Shown here in pieces: positions 24,931 through 33,671 of a stretch of 64,000 bases of DNA; position 1 is the first letter of the stretch; every line of letters begins with the position of its first letter. Origin of the DNA: Candidatus Rifleibacteriota bacterium (GTDB taxonomy: Bacteria > Muiribacteriota > Ozemobacteria > Ozemobacterales > Ozemobacteraceae); contig JAHISQ010000048.1 in NCBI GenBank assembly GCA_018818125.1, forward strand, positions 17,439 through 81,438, read 5' to 3'. Both the position numbers and the translations under genes were made by a program. The notes under the pieces were generated by a model. That model did no database searches and was not told where the DNA came from. It was given only the letters and a program-made list of their open reading frames with translations.

Positions 24931-25975
24931 ATTCTACCCTGCCTTTATCTTTGATTACACCACGAATACGGTGCTGATTCTGCAAATTTATCAAAGTGAT
25001 CTCATCGCCTTCGCCACCACCCTGAACCGCTTTAGCCGGTATTTTAAGGGATAAAGCACCGCTGTTAAAGTGAAAATCCACACTTTCACCTGGCTTGACC
25101 AGCCAGTTGTTGCGGTTGCTGGTTTGCTTGAAAATCTCTGGAACAGTTGAATTTTTGCTCGAAGATCCAGTGCAGATATTTTTTTCGCCGATAGAAAGGT
25201 CACTGCTGCGTAACACCGTGCCAGGTGACTTGTAACGTCCAAGGCATTTGCCGACAGCTTCTTCGTAGGTAACTGGAACGTTGCTCTGGTCACTTTTAAT
25301 CTCGATTTTCTTTTTTTGGATCATTTGGCTGCTGACTATTTCTCCTGGCTTGGCAAGCCTTACCAGTTCGGCGGCTTCTACAACTTTGCTTACCTTCACC
25401 TGAACGAGCTGTCTGAACGGTCCGCCTGTGGTTTGAGCTGTTAAAACAAACAGTCGCATACCCAGAGTGTTCTCTGAGTTTGTGCTGATTTCCCAGTTTT
25501 GCAACACACCTGGCAAAACAATGTTTGCCGGTATGCGTGAATAATCGATCGTCAGTTCATCTTCAACCTTATTGTGGCAGGCTTTGCTGATGCGCTCAGT
25601 AACTTCTGAGCATTTAAGAATAGCACCGTCTCTTCTGATGGTGATCTTGTCAGGTATGGTCAGATTGGCCGCCAGACTGCCAAGTTTTCGTTGCATTTCG
25701 GCTTTGTTAATCACCAATTCGCCGAGCGGGTCAGGAATATGGCCAATTTGTATTTTCGCCAGTTGTTCACGAACTTTCGAGTTGGTTTCGTTTTTTATCA
25801 GGCTGTCGGCGGTGATTTCGCTGTTGTTCACCAAAACAGTTGATTTAAGCGAGGTGATCTGGCTCTTGGTCTCTGGAATGATAATCGCGCCTGAGACAGT
25901 ATTAATTCCTGACAGCAGCATATAGCATCCTGTTATCAAAAAGCCAAGTCGTTTTGTCATATTATTGGTTTTCAA
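24917..25975 (-). CDS. flgA: Flagellar P-ring assembly chaperone FlgA
   Basis: FlgA is a periplasmic chaperone for FlgI. The 352 residues have a signal peptide near the N-terminus, an N-terminal extension, then the SAF-type domain with AAELVRLAKPGEIVSSQMIQ and GKCLGRYKSPGTVLRSSDL, and the C-terminal part NWLVKPGESVDFHFNSG and GDEITLINLQNQHRIRGVI. It is longer than E. coli FlgA (about 220), because of the N-terminal part. The start may be TTG 25975, which has AGGG at 9 bases, or ATG 25960. It follows flgG by 11 bp and overlaps flgH. Confidence 0.93.
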   Translation of the reverse strand: MKTNNMTKRLGFLITGCYMLLSGINTVSGAIIIPETKSQITSLKSTVLVNNSEITADSLIKNETNSKVREQLAKIQIGHIPDPLGELVINKAEMQRKLGSLAANLTIPDKITIRRDGAILKCSEVTERISKACHNKVEDELTIDYSRIPANIVLPGVLQNWEISTNSENTLGMRLFVLTAQTTGGPFRQLVQVKVSKVVEAAELVRLAKPGEIVSSQMIQKKKIEIKSDQSNVPVTYEEAVGKCLGRYKSPGTVLRSSDLSIGEKNICTGSSSKNSTVPEIFKQTSNRNNWLVKPGESVDFHFNSGALSLKIPAKAVQGGGEGDEITLINLQNQHRIRGVIKDKGRVEYAQN

Positions 25976-25986
25976 AACTATTTACC

Positions 25987-26775
25987 CTATCTTCTGAGAT
26001 TGTTGGCAATCTGCAACATGGTATCTGAAGTCTGAATGGTTTTTGAATTGGCTTCGTAAGCACGCTGGGCTACGATCATGTTGACCATTTCTTCGACAAC
26101 CTTCACGTTTGCCATTTCGACGAAGCCCTGAGCGATTTCGCCGAGTTCTTCTGTGCCTGGAACTCCAACAACTGCTTCGCCCGAACTGCCACTGGGAATG
26201 AACAGATTGCGGCCGATTGCCTTGAGACCTGCAGGGTTGATAAAGTTGGCGGTTTCGATTTGCCCGAGAACTTCAAGATCAATCTGGCCAGGCATTTTGG
26301 CGGCGATGATACCTGATGAGGTAATGTTGATGCCGATTGCTTCGCGTGGAATGGTAAACCCGGGCAGTATCGTATAACCGTCTGAGGTTACGACCGTGCC
26401 GTTTTCAGAAAGCTTCCAGGCACCATCGCGTGAATAGGCGGTATCACCATTCGGCAACTGAACCTGGAAAAAGCCTTTGCCTTCAATAACTACATCGAGT
26501 GGTTGTTCAGTTTGTTGGAACTCGCCCTGACTGAACATTCTCTGGGTAGCGACCGGTCTGACACCGTGACCAAGCTGAATGCCTACAGGGTAGGTGTTGT
26601 CGGAAGTAACCGGCGCGCCAGGCTCTGTCAGCGTCTGATACATCAAATCCTGAAAGTCGACCCGGCTCTTTTTGAATCCTGTCGTTGTTACGTTCGAAAG
26701 GTTGTTTGAGACGACGGCGATGTTCATCTCTTGAGCCTTCATGCCAGTAGATGCAGACCATAGTGCTCTCATCAT
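25987..26775 (-). CDS. flgG: Flagellar distal-rod protein FlgG
   Basis: The 262 residues are the normal FlgG length. The start MMRALWSASTGMKAQEMNI and SNNLSNVTTTGFKKSRVDF are the conserved N-terminal rod motif, and the C-terminal EEMVNMIVAQRAYEANSKT forms the rod helix. FlgG is the distal rod subunit exported by the flagellar type III system. Two adjacent ATGs (26775, 26772) are possible starts. It lies 35 bp after flgF. Confidence 0.96.
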   Translation of the reverse strand: MMRALWSASTGMKAQEMNIAVVSNNLSNVTTTGFKKSRVDFQDLMYQTLTEPGAPVTSDNTYPVGIQLGHGVRPVATQRMFSQGEFQQTEQPLDVVIEGKGFFQVQLPNGDTAYSRDGAWKLSENGTVVTSDGYTILPGFTIPREAIGINITSSGIIAAKMPGQIDLEVLGQIETANFINPAGLKAIGRNLFIPSGSSGEAVVGVPGTEELGEIAQGFVEMANVKVVEEMVNMIVAQRAYEANSKTIQTSDTMLQIANNLRR

Positions 26776-26810
26776 AGGCTTTCATTCCTCCGGTTCGTTC
26801 AGATTATGCG

Positions 26811-27653
26811 TTAGCGGCGAGTTGCCCCAACCGAATTGATAGCCTTGTCGAGCAGGCCATCATGAGACTGAATTACTTTTGAATTTGCTTCGTAGGCGCG
26901 TGATACTTCGATCATACGCACCATCTCTTCAACCAGACTGAAGTTGGGTTTTTCTACATAACCCTGCTTGATATTACCTTCAGCTCTTGCCACCTCTCCA
27001 TAGGCCCGCACAAATTTGTTGGCGCCTTCCTTGCGAAAAGCTTTGCGATCGGCGGACATGCCCTGAGCAATTCTGAAGCGTGGCTGACCATCCATAAGTA
27101 TTCGACCGCTGCGGTCTATGGTTACAGCCTCACCCTGACCCGCCTGAACTCTTTGCAGGCGCGAGTTGAGGTTGCCTTCTGCGTCAAGTATGTTGCTCTT
27201 GTCTTCCTGGTTGACCGGCTCGGTATCGGCAAGGATGTAGTCACCATGCATGTTGGTCAGAAAACCCTCCTGGTCGATGGTCAGTATGCCATCACGCGAG
27301 AATCTTGTGCCCTTTTCTGACTCGACGACAAGAAAAGCTTTTTCGTTTTCCAGCGCAACATCGAGGTCATTGCCGGTATAGCTGAAGGCTCCAGCTTTGA
27401 AGTTTGTAAACGATTCGTCAAGTATGACGCCAGTGCCAAGTTCGCCAATTTTGGGATACTTGTAAAAGGGGCGGGGAGGGTAAAGCTGCCCATCGTTGAC
27501 CTTGCGCAGAACCATGGTCGGCAGTTCCTTGAAAATGCCCTGATCTTGCTTAAATCCTGCGGTATCTACATTTGCAAGGTTGTTGGCGACCATATCCTGA
27601 CGGATAGTTTCGCACAACATTGATGACGAAGAGGTATATAGTCCTCGAATCAT
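26811..27653 (-). CDS. flgF: Flagellar rod protein FlgF (FlgG paralogue)
   Basis: The 280-residue protein shares the rod-protein plan: MIRGLYTSSSSML and ANNLANVDTAGFKQDQGIF at the N-terminus and LVEEMVRMIEVSRAYEANS at the C-terminus. As the first of two rod genes upstream of flgG it is best called FlgF, the proximal rod subunit, like FlhO in Bacillus. I start at ATG 27653, which has AAGGAG, although the frame is open to 27704. Its start overlaps the DUF501 stop (ATGA). Confidence 0.92.
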   Translation of the reverse strand: MIRGLYTSSSSMLCETIRQDMVANNLANVDTAGFKQDQGIFKELPTMVLRKVNDGQLYPPRPFYKYPKIGELGTGVILDESFTNFKAGAFSYTGNDLDVALENEKAFLVVESEKGTRFSRDGILTIDQEGFLTNMHGDYILADTEPVNQEDKSNILDAEGNLNSRLQRVQAGQGEAVTIDRSGRILMDGQPRFRIAQGMSADRKAFRKEGANKFVRAYGEVARAEGNIKQGYVEKPNFSLVEEMVRMIEVSRAYEANSKVIQSHDGLLDKAINSVGATRR

Positions 27654-28213
27654 TGGCTGCTCCTTGTGGTGCAGTATTCGCCGCAATTGTCTGTCTTGCT
27701 GCATTTCTTTACACTGTTGAGCACGGCTTCACCTATCGGGTTATTGTGAAATGCCAGTTCCTGCGCAAGGTGTGAATGCAGGCATTTAACACCTCTAAAG
27801 TCTCTGCTGCCAGCAATTGTAGTTTCGCTGAGAATCTCTTTTATATGCTCCGGCAGCTCGCCCGGGTAAATTTTTTCGGCCATTTCGAGTCTGAGTAGTG
27901 AAATTTCGCTTTGCCCGTGCAGAAACTTTTCCCTGAATTCGTCGTCAGAATCAAGCTTTTGTGAGAATTCTTTGATCTTGCCATGCTGCTCAAGGTCTGC
28001 TACCTGCGTTTTGAGTCTTGGGCAGACCAGCCATAAAAATGTTGGGAATGGTTTCCAGATACCGTCTTCAATGAAAACCGGGTTTGCTAGGAGCACCTGG
28101 GGACTGCCATCAGGGCAGAAAGTTTTGACCGTAAAGGGAGTGCGAGGCACGCGGCCTAGCAGCTCGACGGCAGTTTGATATTGCATATCATCTGTTGGAT
28201 TCAAGTTTGCCAA
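27650..28213 (-). CDS. DUF501 family protein heading the flagellar rod operon
   Basis: The 187-residue protein matches DUF501: LLGRVPRTP, FCPDGSPQVLL, PFPTFLWLVCPRL, LEQHGKIKEF and RGVKCLHSHLAQELA followed by NNPIGE. The family has no established function; conserved cysteines suggest metal binding. In Actinobacteria it lies near cell-division and ppx genes, not flagellar genes. Here it is the first gene behind a sigma-28-like promoter and overlaps flgF (ATGA). The C-terminal tail KCSKTDNCGEYC adds more cysteines. I start at TTG 28213, with GGAAGGTG 5 bases upstream; an ATG at 28186 has no ribosome site. Confidence 0.85.
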   Translation of the reverse strand: MANLNPTDDMQYQTAVELLGRVPRTPFTVKTFCPDGSPQVLLANPVFIEDGIWKPFPTFLWLVCPRLKTQVADLEQHGKIKEFSQKLDSDDEFREKFLHGQSEISLLRLEMAEKIYPGELPEHIKEILSETTIAGSRDFRGVKCLHSHLAQELAFHNNPIGEAVLNSVKKCSKTDNCGEYCTTRSSQ

Positions 28214-28235
28214 AATAACACCTTCCCTAAACGAT

Positions 28236-28263
28236 ATATCGGCAGAATTTACGCCTAAGTTTA
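28236..28263 (-). promoter_or_regulatory. Sigma-28 (FliA/SigD)-like promoter before the DUF501-flgFGAH operon
   Basis: The minus strand reads TAAA (28263-28260), 16 bp, GCCGATAT (28243-28236), both perfect. The spacer length and CC before TAAA and C after it match the flgI promoter. The ribosome site of the first gene starts about 9 bases downstream. Confidence 0.78.
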
Positions 28264-28332
28264 GGGATTACTGATTTTTTTTCTTTATCAGAAAGTTAAT
28301 CGACAGTTGGCTGCCTTTATTTGAGAGTTATT

Positions 28333-28361
28333 TTGCGCAAATTGCTCGGCTGCGTTAATAT
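28333..28361 (+). promoter_or_regulatory. Sigma-70-type promoter for aroC
   Basis: TTGCGC (28333-28338) and TAATAT (28356-28361) are 17 bp apart, 66 bp before ATG 28427. The same TAATAT -10 is seen before the TPR gene at 41110. Confidence 0.5.
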
Positions 28362-28426
28362 TGTTAGGTGTATCGCGGTGTGCTTGCCGGGTGCAGTAAT
28401 ACTTCAGCCTTATCAGGAGATATACT

Positions 28427-29593
28427 ATGAGCCTGCGTTATTTTACCGCCGGAGAGTCGCACAGTGCATTCCTTACCGGTATAATTGACGGCATGCCGGC
28501 AGGTGTCAAGGTTTCCCCGGAAGATTTTGCCGCTCTTTTACGGCGCCGGAGAACCGGTTATGGCCGAGGCGCGCGTCAGAAGATAGAGCAGGATGAGGTC
28601 AGGATAACTGCGGGGGTGCGTGAGGGTTATACAACTGGCGCTCCGATTTCCCTTCTTATTGAGAATGCTGAATCTGCTGGCCAGAATTCTCATCTAGAAG
28701 CCTTTACGCCTCACACTGCCAAAACAATCAACGTGCCGTTGCCAGGTCATGCAGACTTGCCCGGTGTTGTTAAATATGGTCTGGACGACTGTCGCACCAT
28801 TAGGGAACGCGCATCGGCCCGCGAAACAGTAATGCGTACGGCACTGTCGGTATTCCCACGCCGCCTGCTCGCTGATCTTGGTATCAAGTCACTTTGTCTG
28901 GTAGAAAGTCTTGGCAATCTGACCGCGAATATTGACTATACGCAGGCTCCCGATGTCATTGCCGACATGATCGTTGCCAACGGTGCTGATTTTATTACGC
29001 CGGATGCTGCTATAATTCCAGCCTGGCGAGAGCTTGTTGATGCCGCATTGGCGAAGAACGAGAGTCTTGGCGGCACTGCCGCCGTAATGTTCTGGAATCT
29101 GCCTATCGGTATGGGTAGTCACACTCAATATGATTTGCGGCTTGACGCCAGGCTGGCAGCATTATTGATGAGCATCCCAGCGGTAAAAGGTGTCGAGATC
29201 GGCATGGCATTACAGCAGGCAAGGGGCAGTAGCATTGCAGCTGACCCGATTTTATTCGCCCCGGGATCAGGATGGTCGCACCAGAGCAATTTTGCTGGTG
29301 GGCTTGAGGGCGGCATGACGAATGGCGCGCCTCTAGTTCTTAGATTCCATATGAAGCCGCTCCCAGCCAATTCAAAAGTTGATTCAGTCAATCTGAAGAC
29401 TGGGCAACCAGCCCGACCGGAATTTTACCGCTCAGATACTCAGGCCGTTACCGCGGCGGCAGTTGTGGCCGAGTCGGTTGTAGCTGTTGAGCTGACTTCG
29501 CAGCTGCTTGCAATGACCGGCGGTGCCACATTGCAGCAGATCCACGATAGACTGACGCGACTGCGCGAGGCGCAAAGCCTCTTGCCAGGCTAA
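28427..29593 (+). CDS. aroC: Chorismate synthase
   Basis: AroC makes chorismate from EPSP, the last step of the shikimate pathway, using reduced FMN. The 388 residues show LRRRRTGYGRGARQKIEQDE, PLPGHADLPGVVKYG, RTIRERASARETVMRTA and the C-terminal YRSDTQAVTAAAVVAES. In the first signature the usual GESHG is GESHS here, while the catalytic histidine is kept. The ATG has an AGGAG site. No other shikimate genes are adjacent; it stands alone between the flagellar and pilus clusters. Confidence 0.95.
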   Translation: MSLRYFTAGESHSAFLTGIIDGMPAGVKVSPEDFAALLRRRRTGYGRGARQKIEQDEVRITAGVREGYTTGAPISLLIENAESAGQNSHLEAFTPHTAKTINVPLPGHADLPGVVKYGLDDCRTIRERASARETVMRTALSVFPRRLLADLGIKSLCLVESLGNLTANIDYTQAPDVIADMIVANGADFITPDAAIIPAWRELVDAALAKNESLGGTAAVMFWNLPIGMGSHTQYDLRLDARLAALLMSIPAVKGVEIGMALQQARGSSIAADPILFAPGSGWSHQSNFAGGLEGGMTNGAPLVLRFHMKPLPANSKVDSVNLKTGQPARPEFYRSDTQAVTAAAVVAESVVAVELTSQLLAMTGGATLQQIHDRLTRLREAQSLLPG

Positions 29594-29705
29594 AACTCAA
29601 GTTTCGACACGGCAATCTATATGAATGCAGAGATTGCTTGCCCTCCTGGCGCAAGCTGCCCAAGCACTTCCTGCGCAAATCGCAGTGGCAAAATATTCAT
29701 TCGGC

Positions 29706-29744
29706 TAAAAAGAGAAGGGGCTGAACCCTTTGGTTCAGCCCCTT
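29706..29744 (-). terminator. Intrinsic terminator after pilQ
   Basis: A 13-bp perfect stem (29715-29727 with 29732-29744) with a four-base loop is followed on the minus strand by TTTTT (29710-29706). It lies 15 bp after the pilQ stop. It also lies 120 bp after aroC, but the plus-strand T-run there is short. Confidence 0.85.
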
Positions 29745-29758
29745 TGTCGTAGGAGTTA

Positions 29759-31162
29759 TCAGAATGAGGTGTCGAAAGCGTTGTCGAACGAATCGTCAAT
29801 GGTGCCAGCTGGCTGATTGAATGCCGGCTGCGATACTGCAGAAGCAGTTGATGGCATGCCAGAGGGAGCCAGTGAAGTCGGAGCTGATGATTCGATGCTC
29901 TGGGCAATGATGTGAGGAGTGATAAGGATAATCAGTTCCTGTGAGTTGCCGGTTTTGCCCTTGAAGCTGAACAGATTCTTGATGATCGGGATATTGCCGA
30001 GCAACGGAATTTTGTTAGTTTCTTTGCCTTCAGTGTCTTGAATGAGGCCGCCGATGAGAATCTCTTCGCCGTCTCTTACACGAACTGTAGTCTTGGCAGA
30101 ACGCGTGCCGATAACCGGATACATGCCGTTGTTCGACCATTCTTCAACGAAAGATACTTCAGGTTCAGCGTCAACAGTGATGTAACCATCGTCGTTGATT
30201 CTTGGAGTAACTTTCAGCTTTATGCCGGTATCTTTTTCTTTAGGTGGCTGGTCAGCACCACCTGGGTAGATAACTTTCTTACCAACAATGATTTCAGCTT
30301 CCTGGCCGTTAACAGCAGAGATCTTGGGGTTCGACAGAACCTTGGTTTCACTGCGTTTTTCAAGTGCGGCAAAGGTAGCCTTAAACAGGAGGTTTTCTCG
30401 ATAGAAATCGCCAAGACCAAACATGTCGCCCTGTTGTCCGCCAAAGTTTTCCTGATAGAGGCCAGAGTCAGGATTCACAGCAAAGTATTCCTTGGTGGCG
30501 AACAGTGGAACTGCGCCAGTATCAACAGAATAATCAGCGTCACTACCAAGCTTGCCTTGCCATTTGAAACCAATGCTTTTGGATGCGTTGGTATTGACTT
30601 CAACGATCTTGGCTTCCATCATGACCTGGTGAACAGGTGTATCGATGGTTTCGATCAATTTCTTTACTTCGTCGAGAAGGTCTTTCCCGCCAGAGACGAT
30701 AACCGCATTGATGCGATCGTCGGTAGCTACCTTGACTTCTTTTCTGATGGTCGAGGTAATTACCTTTGCCACATCTGCCGCTTTAGCATACTGCAAGCGT
30801 TTGGTAATAGTAAGGCCTTTCTCGAAGGCTTCGATCAGTTTCTTTTCATCGGCGAGAATCCAGGTGTTACCGATCTTGCGGACGGCAAAACCGTTAGTCT
30901 TGGCGATAAGGTTCATGGCTTCTTCGTAATAAACGTCTGACATTTTTACGGTAACCGCTCCACGAACGCTTTTCTCAGCAATGATGTTGGTTCCAGACTG
31001 CTGGGCGATAACCTTGATGATCTGACGAATATCAGTATCTCGGAAATCAAGAGTGATGTTATCTTCGGCTCGCAATGAACCTGGTAACAACATAGCGACT
31101 GTAAGAGCCGCAAATAGTAGTAAGATGTTGGTCTTCTTCCTGGTGTAACCCGTGGAACTCAT
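29759..31162 (-). CDS. pilQ: Type IV pilus secretin PilQ, short form
   Basis: PilQ forms the outer-membrane channel through which the pilus passes. The 467 residues contain a signal peptide, an STN-like N0 domain (ITLDFRDTDIRQIIKVIAQQ), an N1-type domain (LQYAKAADVAKVITSTI), and the secretin domain with VLSNPKISAVNGQEAEI, VRVRDGEEILIGGLIQDTE and IPLLGNIPIIKNLFSFKG. The AMIN domains found in proteobacterial PilQ are missing, so it is shorter. The C-terminal tail is Ser/Pro-rich. ATG 31162 has GGAGG; the longer reading to 31198 lacks a site. It is separated from pilMNOP by a terminator and a small plus-strand gene, so it is transcribed apart. Confidence 0.95.
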   Translation of the reverse strand: MSSTGYTRKKTNILLLFAALTVAMLLPGSLRAEDNITLDFRDTDIRQIIKVIAQQSGTNIIAEKSVRGAVTVKMSDVYYEEAMNLIAKTNGFAVRKIGNTWILADEKKLIEAFEKGLTITKRLQYAKAADVAKVITSTIRKEVKVATDDRINAVIVSGGKDLLDEVKKLIETIDTPVHQVMMEAKIVEVNTNASKSIGFKWQGKLGSDADYSVDTGAVPLFATKEYFAVNPDSGLYQENFGGQQGDMFGLGDFYRENLLFKATFAALEKRSETKVLSNPKISAVNGQEAEIIVGKKVIYPGGADQPPKEKDTGIKLKVTPRINDDGYITVDAEPEVSFVEEWSNNGMYPVIGTRSAKTTVRVRDGEEILIGGLIQDTEGKETNKIPLLGNIPIIKNLFSFKGKTGNSQELIILITPHIIAQSIESSAPTSLAPSGMPSTASAVSQPAFNQPAGTIDDSFDNAFDTSF

Positions 31163-31417
31163 TCTTTTATACCTCCGAACGGGAATGTTCGACAACAAAA
31201 ATCTCCGACAAGTGCCATTGATGGTTTGTCAGTTGATACATCGACAAGTTTTGTTAATTCGTGAAGCAAAATTATCATTTTCTTTTTGTATTTCTCATGT
31301 CGCTGTTAATAAGCGATCAGTTTTGATAAATACCCATATCGACCAGATGCAGTAAATGTCTGATAATTTGCCGGAAAATATTTTGAAAAACCGATTGATG
31401 TGGTATTCTCTTGTTAG

Positions 31418-31633
31418 ATGAATATCTTTGACAATGCATGGTCCAGCGTTGGGATTGCTATTATTTCATTGCCTACTCTTGTTTCTATTATTGTTTTTGG
31501 CAAGAGCAGGGGAATGGAAGAGGCTTTTCGCATTGGAATTAATGTCACCTTCGTTTTGGTCGGCCTTTGTGCAGTTTTTATGTTTTTTTACATTGCGATT
31601 AAATTCGTGAATAACTTCAGAGGCAAAAAGTGA
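31418..31633 (+). CDS. Small two-helix membrane protein between pilP and pilQ
   Basis: The 71-residue product has two hydrophobic segments (about 11-27 and 43-63), ending in NNFRGKK, so it is likely an inner-membrane protein. I do not recognise the family. It lies on the opposite strand between pilQ and the pilMNOP terminator. No Shine-Dalgarno is visible before ATG 31418, and a TATTCT -10-like box ends nine bases before it, so a leaderless mRNA is possible. The membrane profile supports a real gene but homologues would be needed to be sure. Confidence 0.5.
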   Translation: MNIFDNAWSSVGIAIISLPTLVSIIVFGKSRGMEEAFRIGINVTFVLVGLCAVFMFFYIAIKFVNNFRGKK

Positions 31634-31766
31634 AATTGTTTTTAACTGAAAGCTAGTCTTCTGGCTATGTGCTGAATGAATTTTTCCAAAGTGTTCTAAT
31701 TTGGACTCAGATTTGGACTCAGAAACAATTTTTTTGGAGCGTAACTTCACCTGATTTGTTCCGATG

Positions 31767-31827
31767 AAAAAGGGCTGTAACAGTGCGATTGCCTGATTTT
31801 ACTCAGGGCGCGTCTGTTACAGCCCTT
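31767..31827 (-). terminator. Intrinsic terminator after pilMNOP
   Basis: A 14-bp perfect stem (31770-31783 with 31814-31827) encloses a 30-base loop that itself can pair. On the minus strand it runs into TTTTT (31771-31767). It lies 26 bp after the pilP stop. Confidence 0.8.
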
Positions 31828-31853
31828 CGGCTTAACCTGACCCGATTAACAGG

Positions 31854-32471
31854 TCATTCTTTTTCGTCGCCACCAATCTTAAAGGTATGGCGGCGCTGTT
31901 CCTTGTTCGAATAAACCACGATGCGGTCATTCTGAATGTCAACAACCTTGAATTTGCCATCGACGATCTGGTCTTTAGTTACAGTATGTTCTTCGTTTTC
32001 GAATTTGATAACTGCCAGACGCGCACCTTCGTTACCAACGATGCCGGTCACAAAAACCTTGATCGGTTTAACCGCGGGTGGCTGTGGTTTGTTGTCGCCT
32101 GGTCTTGCTACTGGTTGAACAGTTCTTACTGGTGGCAATACGACCTTCTTTTCGACTATCGGCTTGAACGGGTCTTTGTTAGCGTTTTCAGTAACAAAAG
32201 AATATTTGTTGAGAAGAGAGTCAATCTGTTCCTGTTCAGTCATTTTGGAGGTGTCTACCATGCCGTTGCCACCTGAAACGGGGCTTTCTGCGACCATGCC
32301 GTCACCAAGGGCCGTGTCATCAGCTGGAGCTGCCGCGGCCGGTTCGCCGCCGATGTCATCGAGACCTCCGAAATCGTCGAGATCGTCAACCGCAAATACC
32401 TGCGGCGCAGCAAGAAGGAACACTGTCAGACAGATTATTCCCAATGATCTTAGTGGGCTGTATCTACTCAT
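31854..32471 (-). CDS. pilP: Type IV pilus assembly protein PilP
   Basis: PilP links the inner-membrane PilMNO complex to the PilQ secretin. The 205 residues have a signal peptide ending near VFAVD, a low-complexity Asp/Gly/Ala-rich linker, and a C-terminal beta domain with VKPIKVFVTGIVG, ARLAVIKFENEEHTVTKDQ and GKFKVVDIQNDRIVVY, the usual PilP fold. No lipobox cysteine is seen, unlike proteobacterial PilP. ATG 32471 has AAGGAGG; a TTG at 32495 in frame is inside the ribosome site region. It is the last gene of the pilMNOP operon. Confidence 0.85.
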   Translation of the reverse strand: MSRYSPLRSLGIICLTVFLLAAPQVFAVDDLDDFGGLDDIGGEPAAAAPADDTALGDGMVAESPVSGGNGMVDTSKMTEQEQIDSLLNKYSFVTENANKDPFKPIVEKKVVLPPVRTVQPVARPGDNKPQPPAVKPIKVFVTGIVGNEGARLAVIKFENEEHTVTKDQIVDGKFKVVDIQNDRIVVYSNKEQRRHTFKIGGDEKE

Positions 32472-32495
32472 ATTAATCAGTCCTCCTTTGTGCAA

Positions 32496-33056
32496 TTATA
32501 TGCCGCTGCCCATGATGTAGACCTTGGCGCTAAGCGTTACGCTGAGGAGCGGGCTTTTGCTTTCGCGGTCTACTTCGGCAGATACAGAAACGTTCATTGA
32601 ACCAGCTGCCAGATTGATGATCTTGCGGCGTTCCATGATGGTGAGAAAGTTGCCAATGTCTTTGAAAGTACCCAGAACAGTCATTTCTACAGGCAGTTCA
32701 GACCAGTCTTCGGCACGAACTAGTGGCGAAATGCGGATGTCCTGAAATTTAACTTTGAATTTATTAGCTACGGTTTCAGTTGAATCAAGCAGTTTGGGAA
32801 CAACGGTGTTGAGCTGGTTTGATTCCATCTGCAACTTGTTTTTCTGCTCCGTCAATTTTGAAATCTGGTTACGCAATTCGGCCATTTCTTCTTCGATATT
32901 GGCCAGTTGAGCTTTTTGTCTCTCCAGACCTTCTATTTCGGTGTTAATTTTGCGGCCTTCTTCTTCCATTGGCTGGTAGTAGTTCATGTAGAAGAGCACC
33001 CCGGCACCAATTGCAACAACCAGGAGGAAGATAGTTACTACGGCAAAGTTGTTCAT
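32496..33056 (-). CDS. pilO: Type IV pilus alignment protein PilO
   Basis: The 186 residues have one N-terminal membrane helix (about 5-24), a long coiled coil (about 30-85, NTEIEGLERQKAQLANIEEE) and a C-terminal ferredoxin-like domain with LPVEMTVLGTFKDIGNFLTI. This is the bitopic plan of PilO, which pairs with PilN in the inner membrane. It starts 2 bp after pilN and ends 25 bp before pilP. ATG has GGGAGG. Confidence 0.93.
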   Translation of the reverse strand: MNNFAVVTIFLLVVAIGAGVLFYMNYYQPMEEEGRKINTEIEGLERQKAQLANIEEEMAELRNQISKLTEQKNKLQMESNQLNTVVPKLLDSTETVANKFKVKFQDIRISPLVRAEDWSELPVEMTVLGTFKDIGNFLTIMERRKIINLAAGSMNVSVSAEVDRESKSPLLSVTLSAKVYIMGSGI

Positions 33057-33057
33057 T

Positions 33058-33669
33058 TTAACCTCCCAGGTTCTTGTCGCCGAGATCGCGTTTGATTCGG
33101 CAGTTCACTTCAAAGCGCCAGACCGGCATTTTTTCGTAGATGTTCTTGGTAGCGCTTGTCAAAAAGACTTCTTCAAAATGTTCATGTCCCTGAAGCGCCT
33201 GGATAAATTGCTGAATCCCTTTGGTCAGCTGACCACCAGCTTTTGGCTCTTCAGCGCCATCTTCGTTACACGAATAGGCAGTAATCTGAACGCGGCGATC
33301 CGAGTCAATGCGCAAATTGGTAATCCAGACAGTTTTCTCAGGCACTACGCTGGTCAGATTGCTGAACGCCTGCGACCACTGCAGAAGAGTTGCGCCAGAG
33401 AGCTGTTTGAGTCGCGAAATATCAGCTTCGATTTTGCCGCGTTCCTGGCGAAGACGGTCTTTGATGTCGAGTTTCGATTGTTCGCGGGCAATCTCGTTCT
33501 TGAGCGTCTCGCGTTTCTTTATTGCATCGTTGTTCATGCCTTTGATCATCTCGGTGCCTGCCATGAAGCCGGCTATAATACCAATTGCACCAATAACGAA
33601 GAATATCGCTGCGAACGGAACCTGAATTGGCTTGCGCCGTTTGACCGTTAATAGGTTAATTCTAATCAT
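33058..33669 (-). CDS. pilN: Type IV pilus alignment protein PilN
   Basis: The 203 residues start MIRINLL, the short cytoplasmic motif that binds PilM, then one membrane helix (about 19-40), a coiled coil, and a periplasmic domain with VPEKTVWITNLRIDSDRRVQ. This matches PilN. The N-terminal IRINLL is well kept. It follows pilM by 2 bp and is followed by pilO with 1 bp between them, so the three are tightly coupled. Confidence 0.95.
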   Translation of the reverse strand: MIRINLLTVKRRKPIQVPFAAIFFVIGAIGIIAGFMAGTEMIKGMNNDAIKKRETLKNEIAREQSKLDIKDRLRQERGKIEADISRLKQLSGATLLQWSQAFSNLTSVVPEKTVWITNLRIDSDRRVQITAYSCNEDGAEEPKAGGQLTKGIQQFIQALQGHEHFEEVFLTSATKNIYEKMPVWRFEVNCRIKRDLGDKNLGG

Positions 33670-33671
33670 AA

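Noticed and set aside
30038..30940. A 300-codon open frame on the plus strand, antisense to pilQ
   Set aside because: It lies wholly within pilQ, has no ribosome site or domain, and its composition is that of a complementary shadow. The long length follows from codon bias in pilQ.
33049..33651. A 200-codon plus-strand frame antisense to pilN
   Set aside because: It overlaps a well-supported pilN on the other strand and shows no protein-like pattern.
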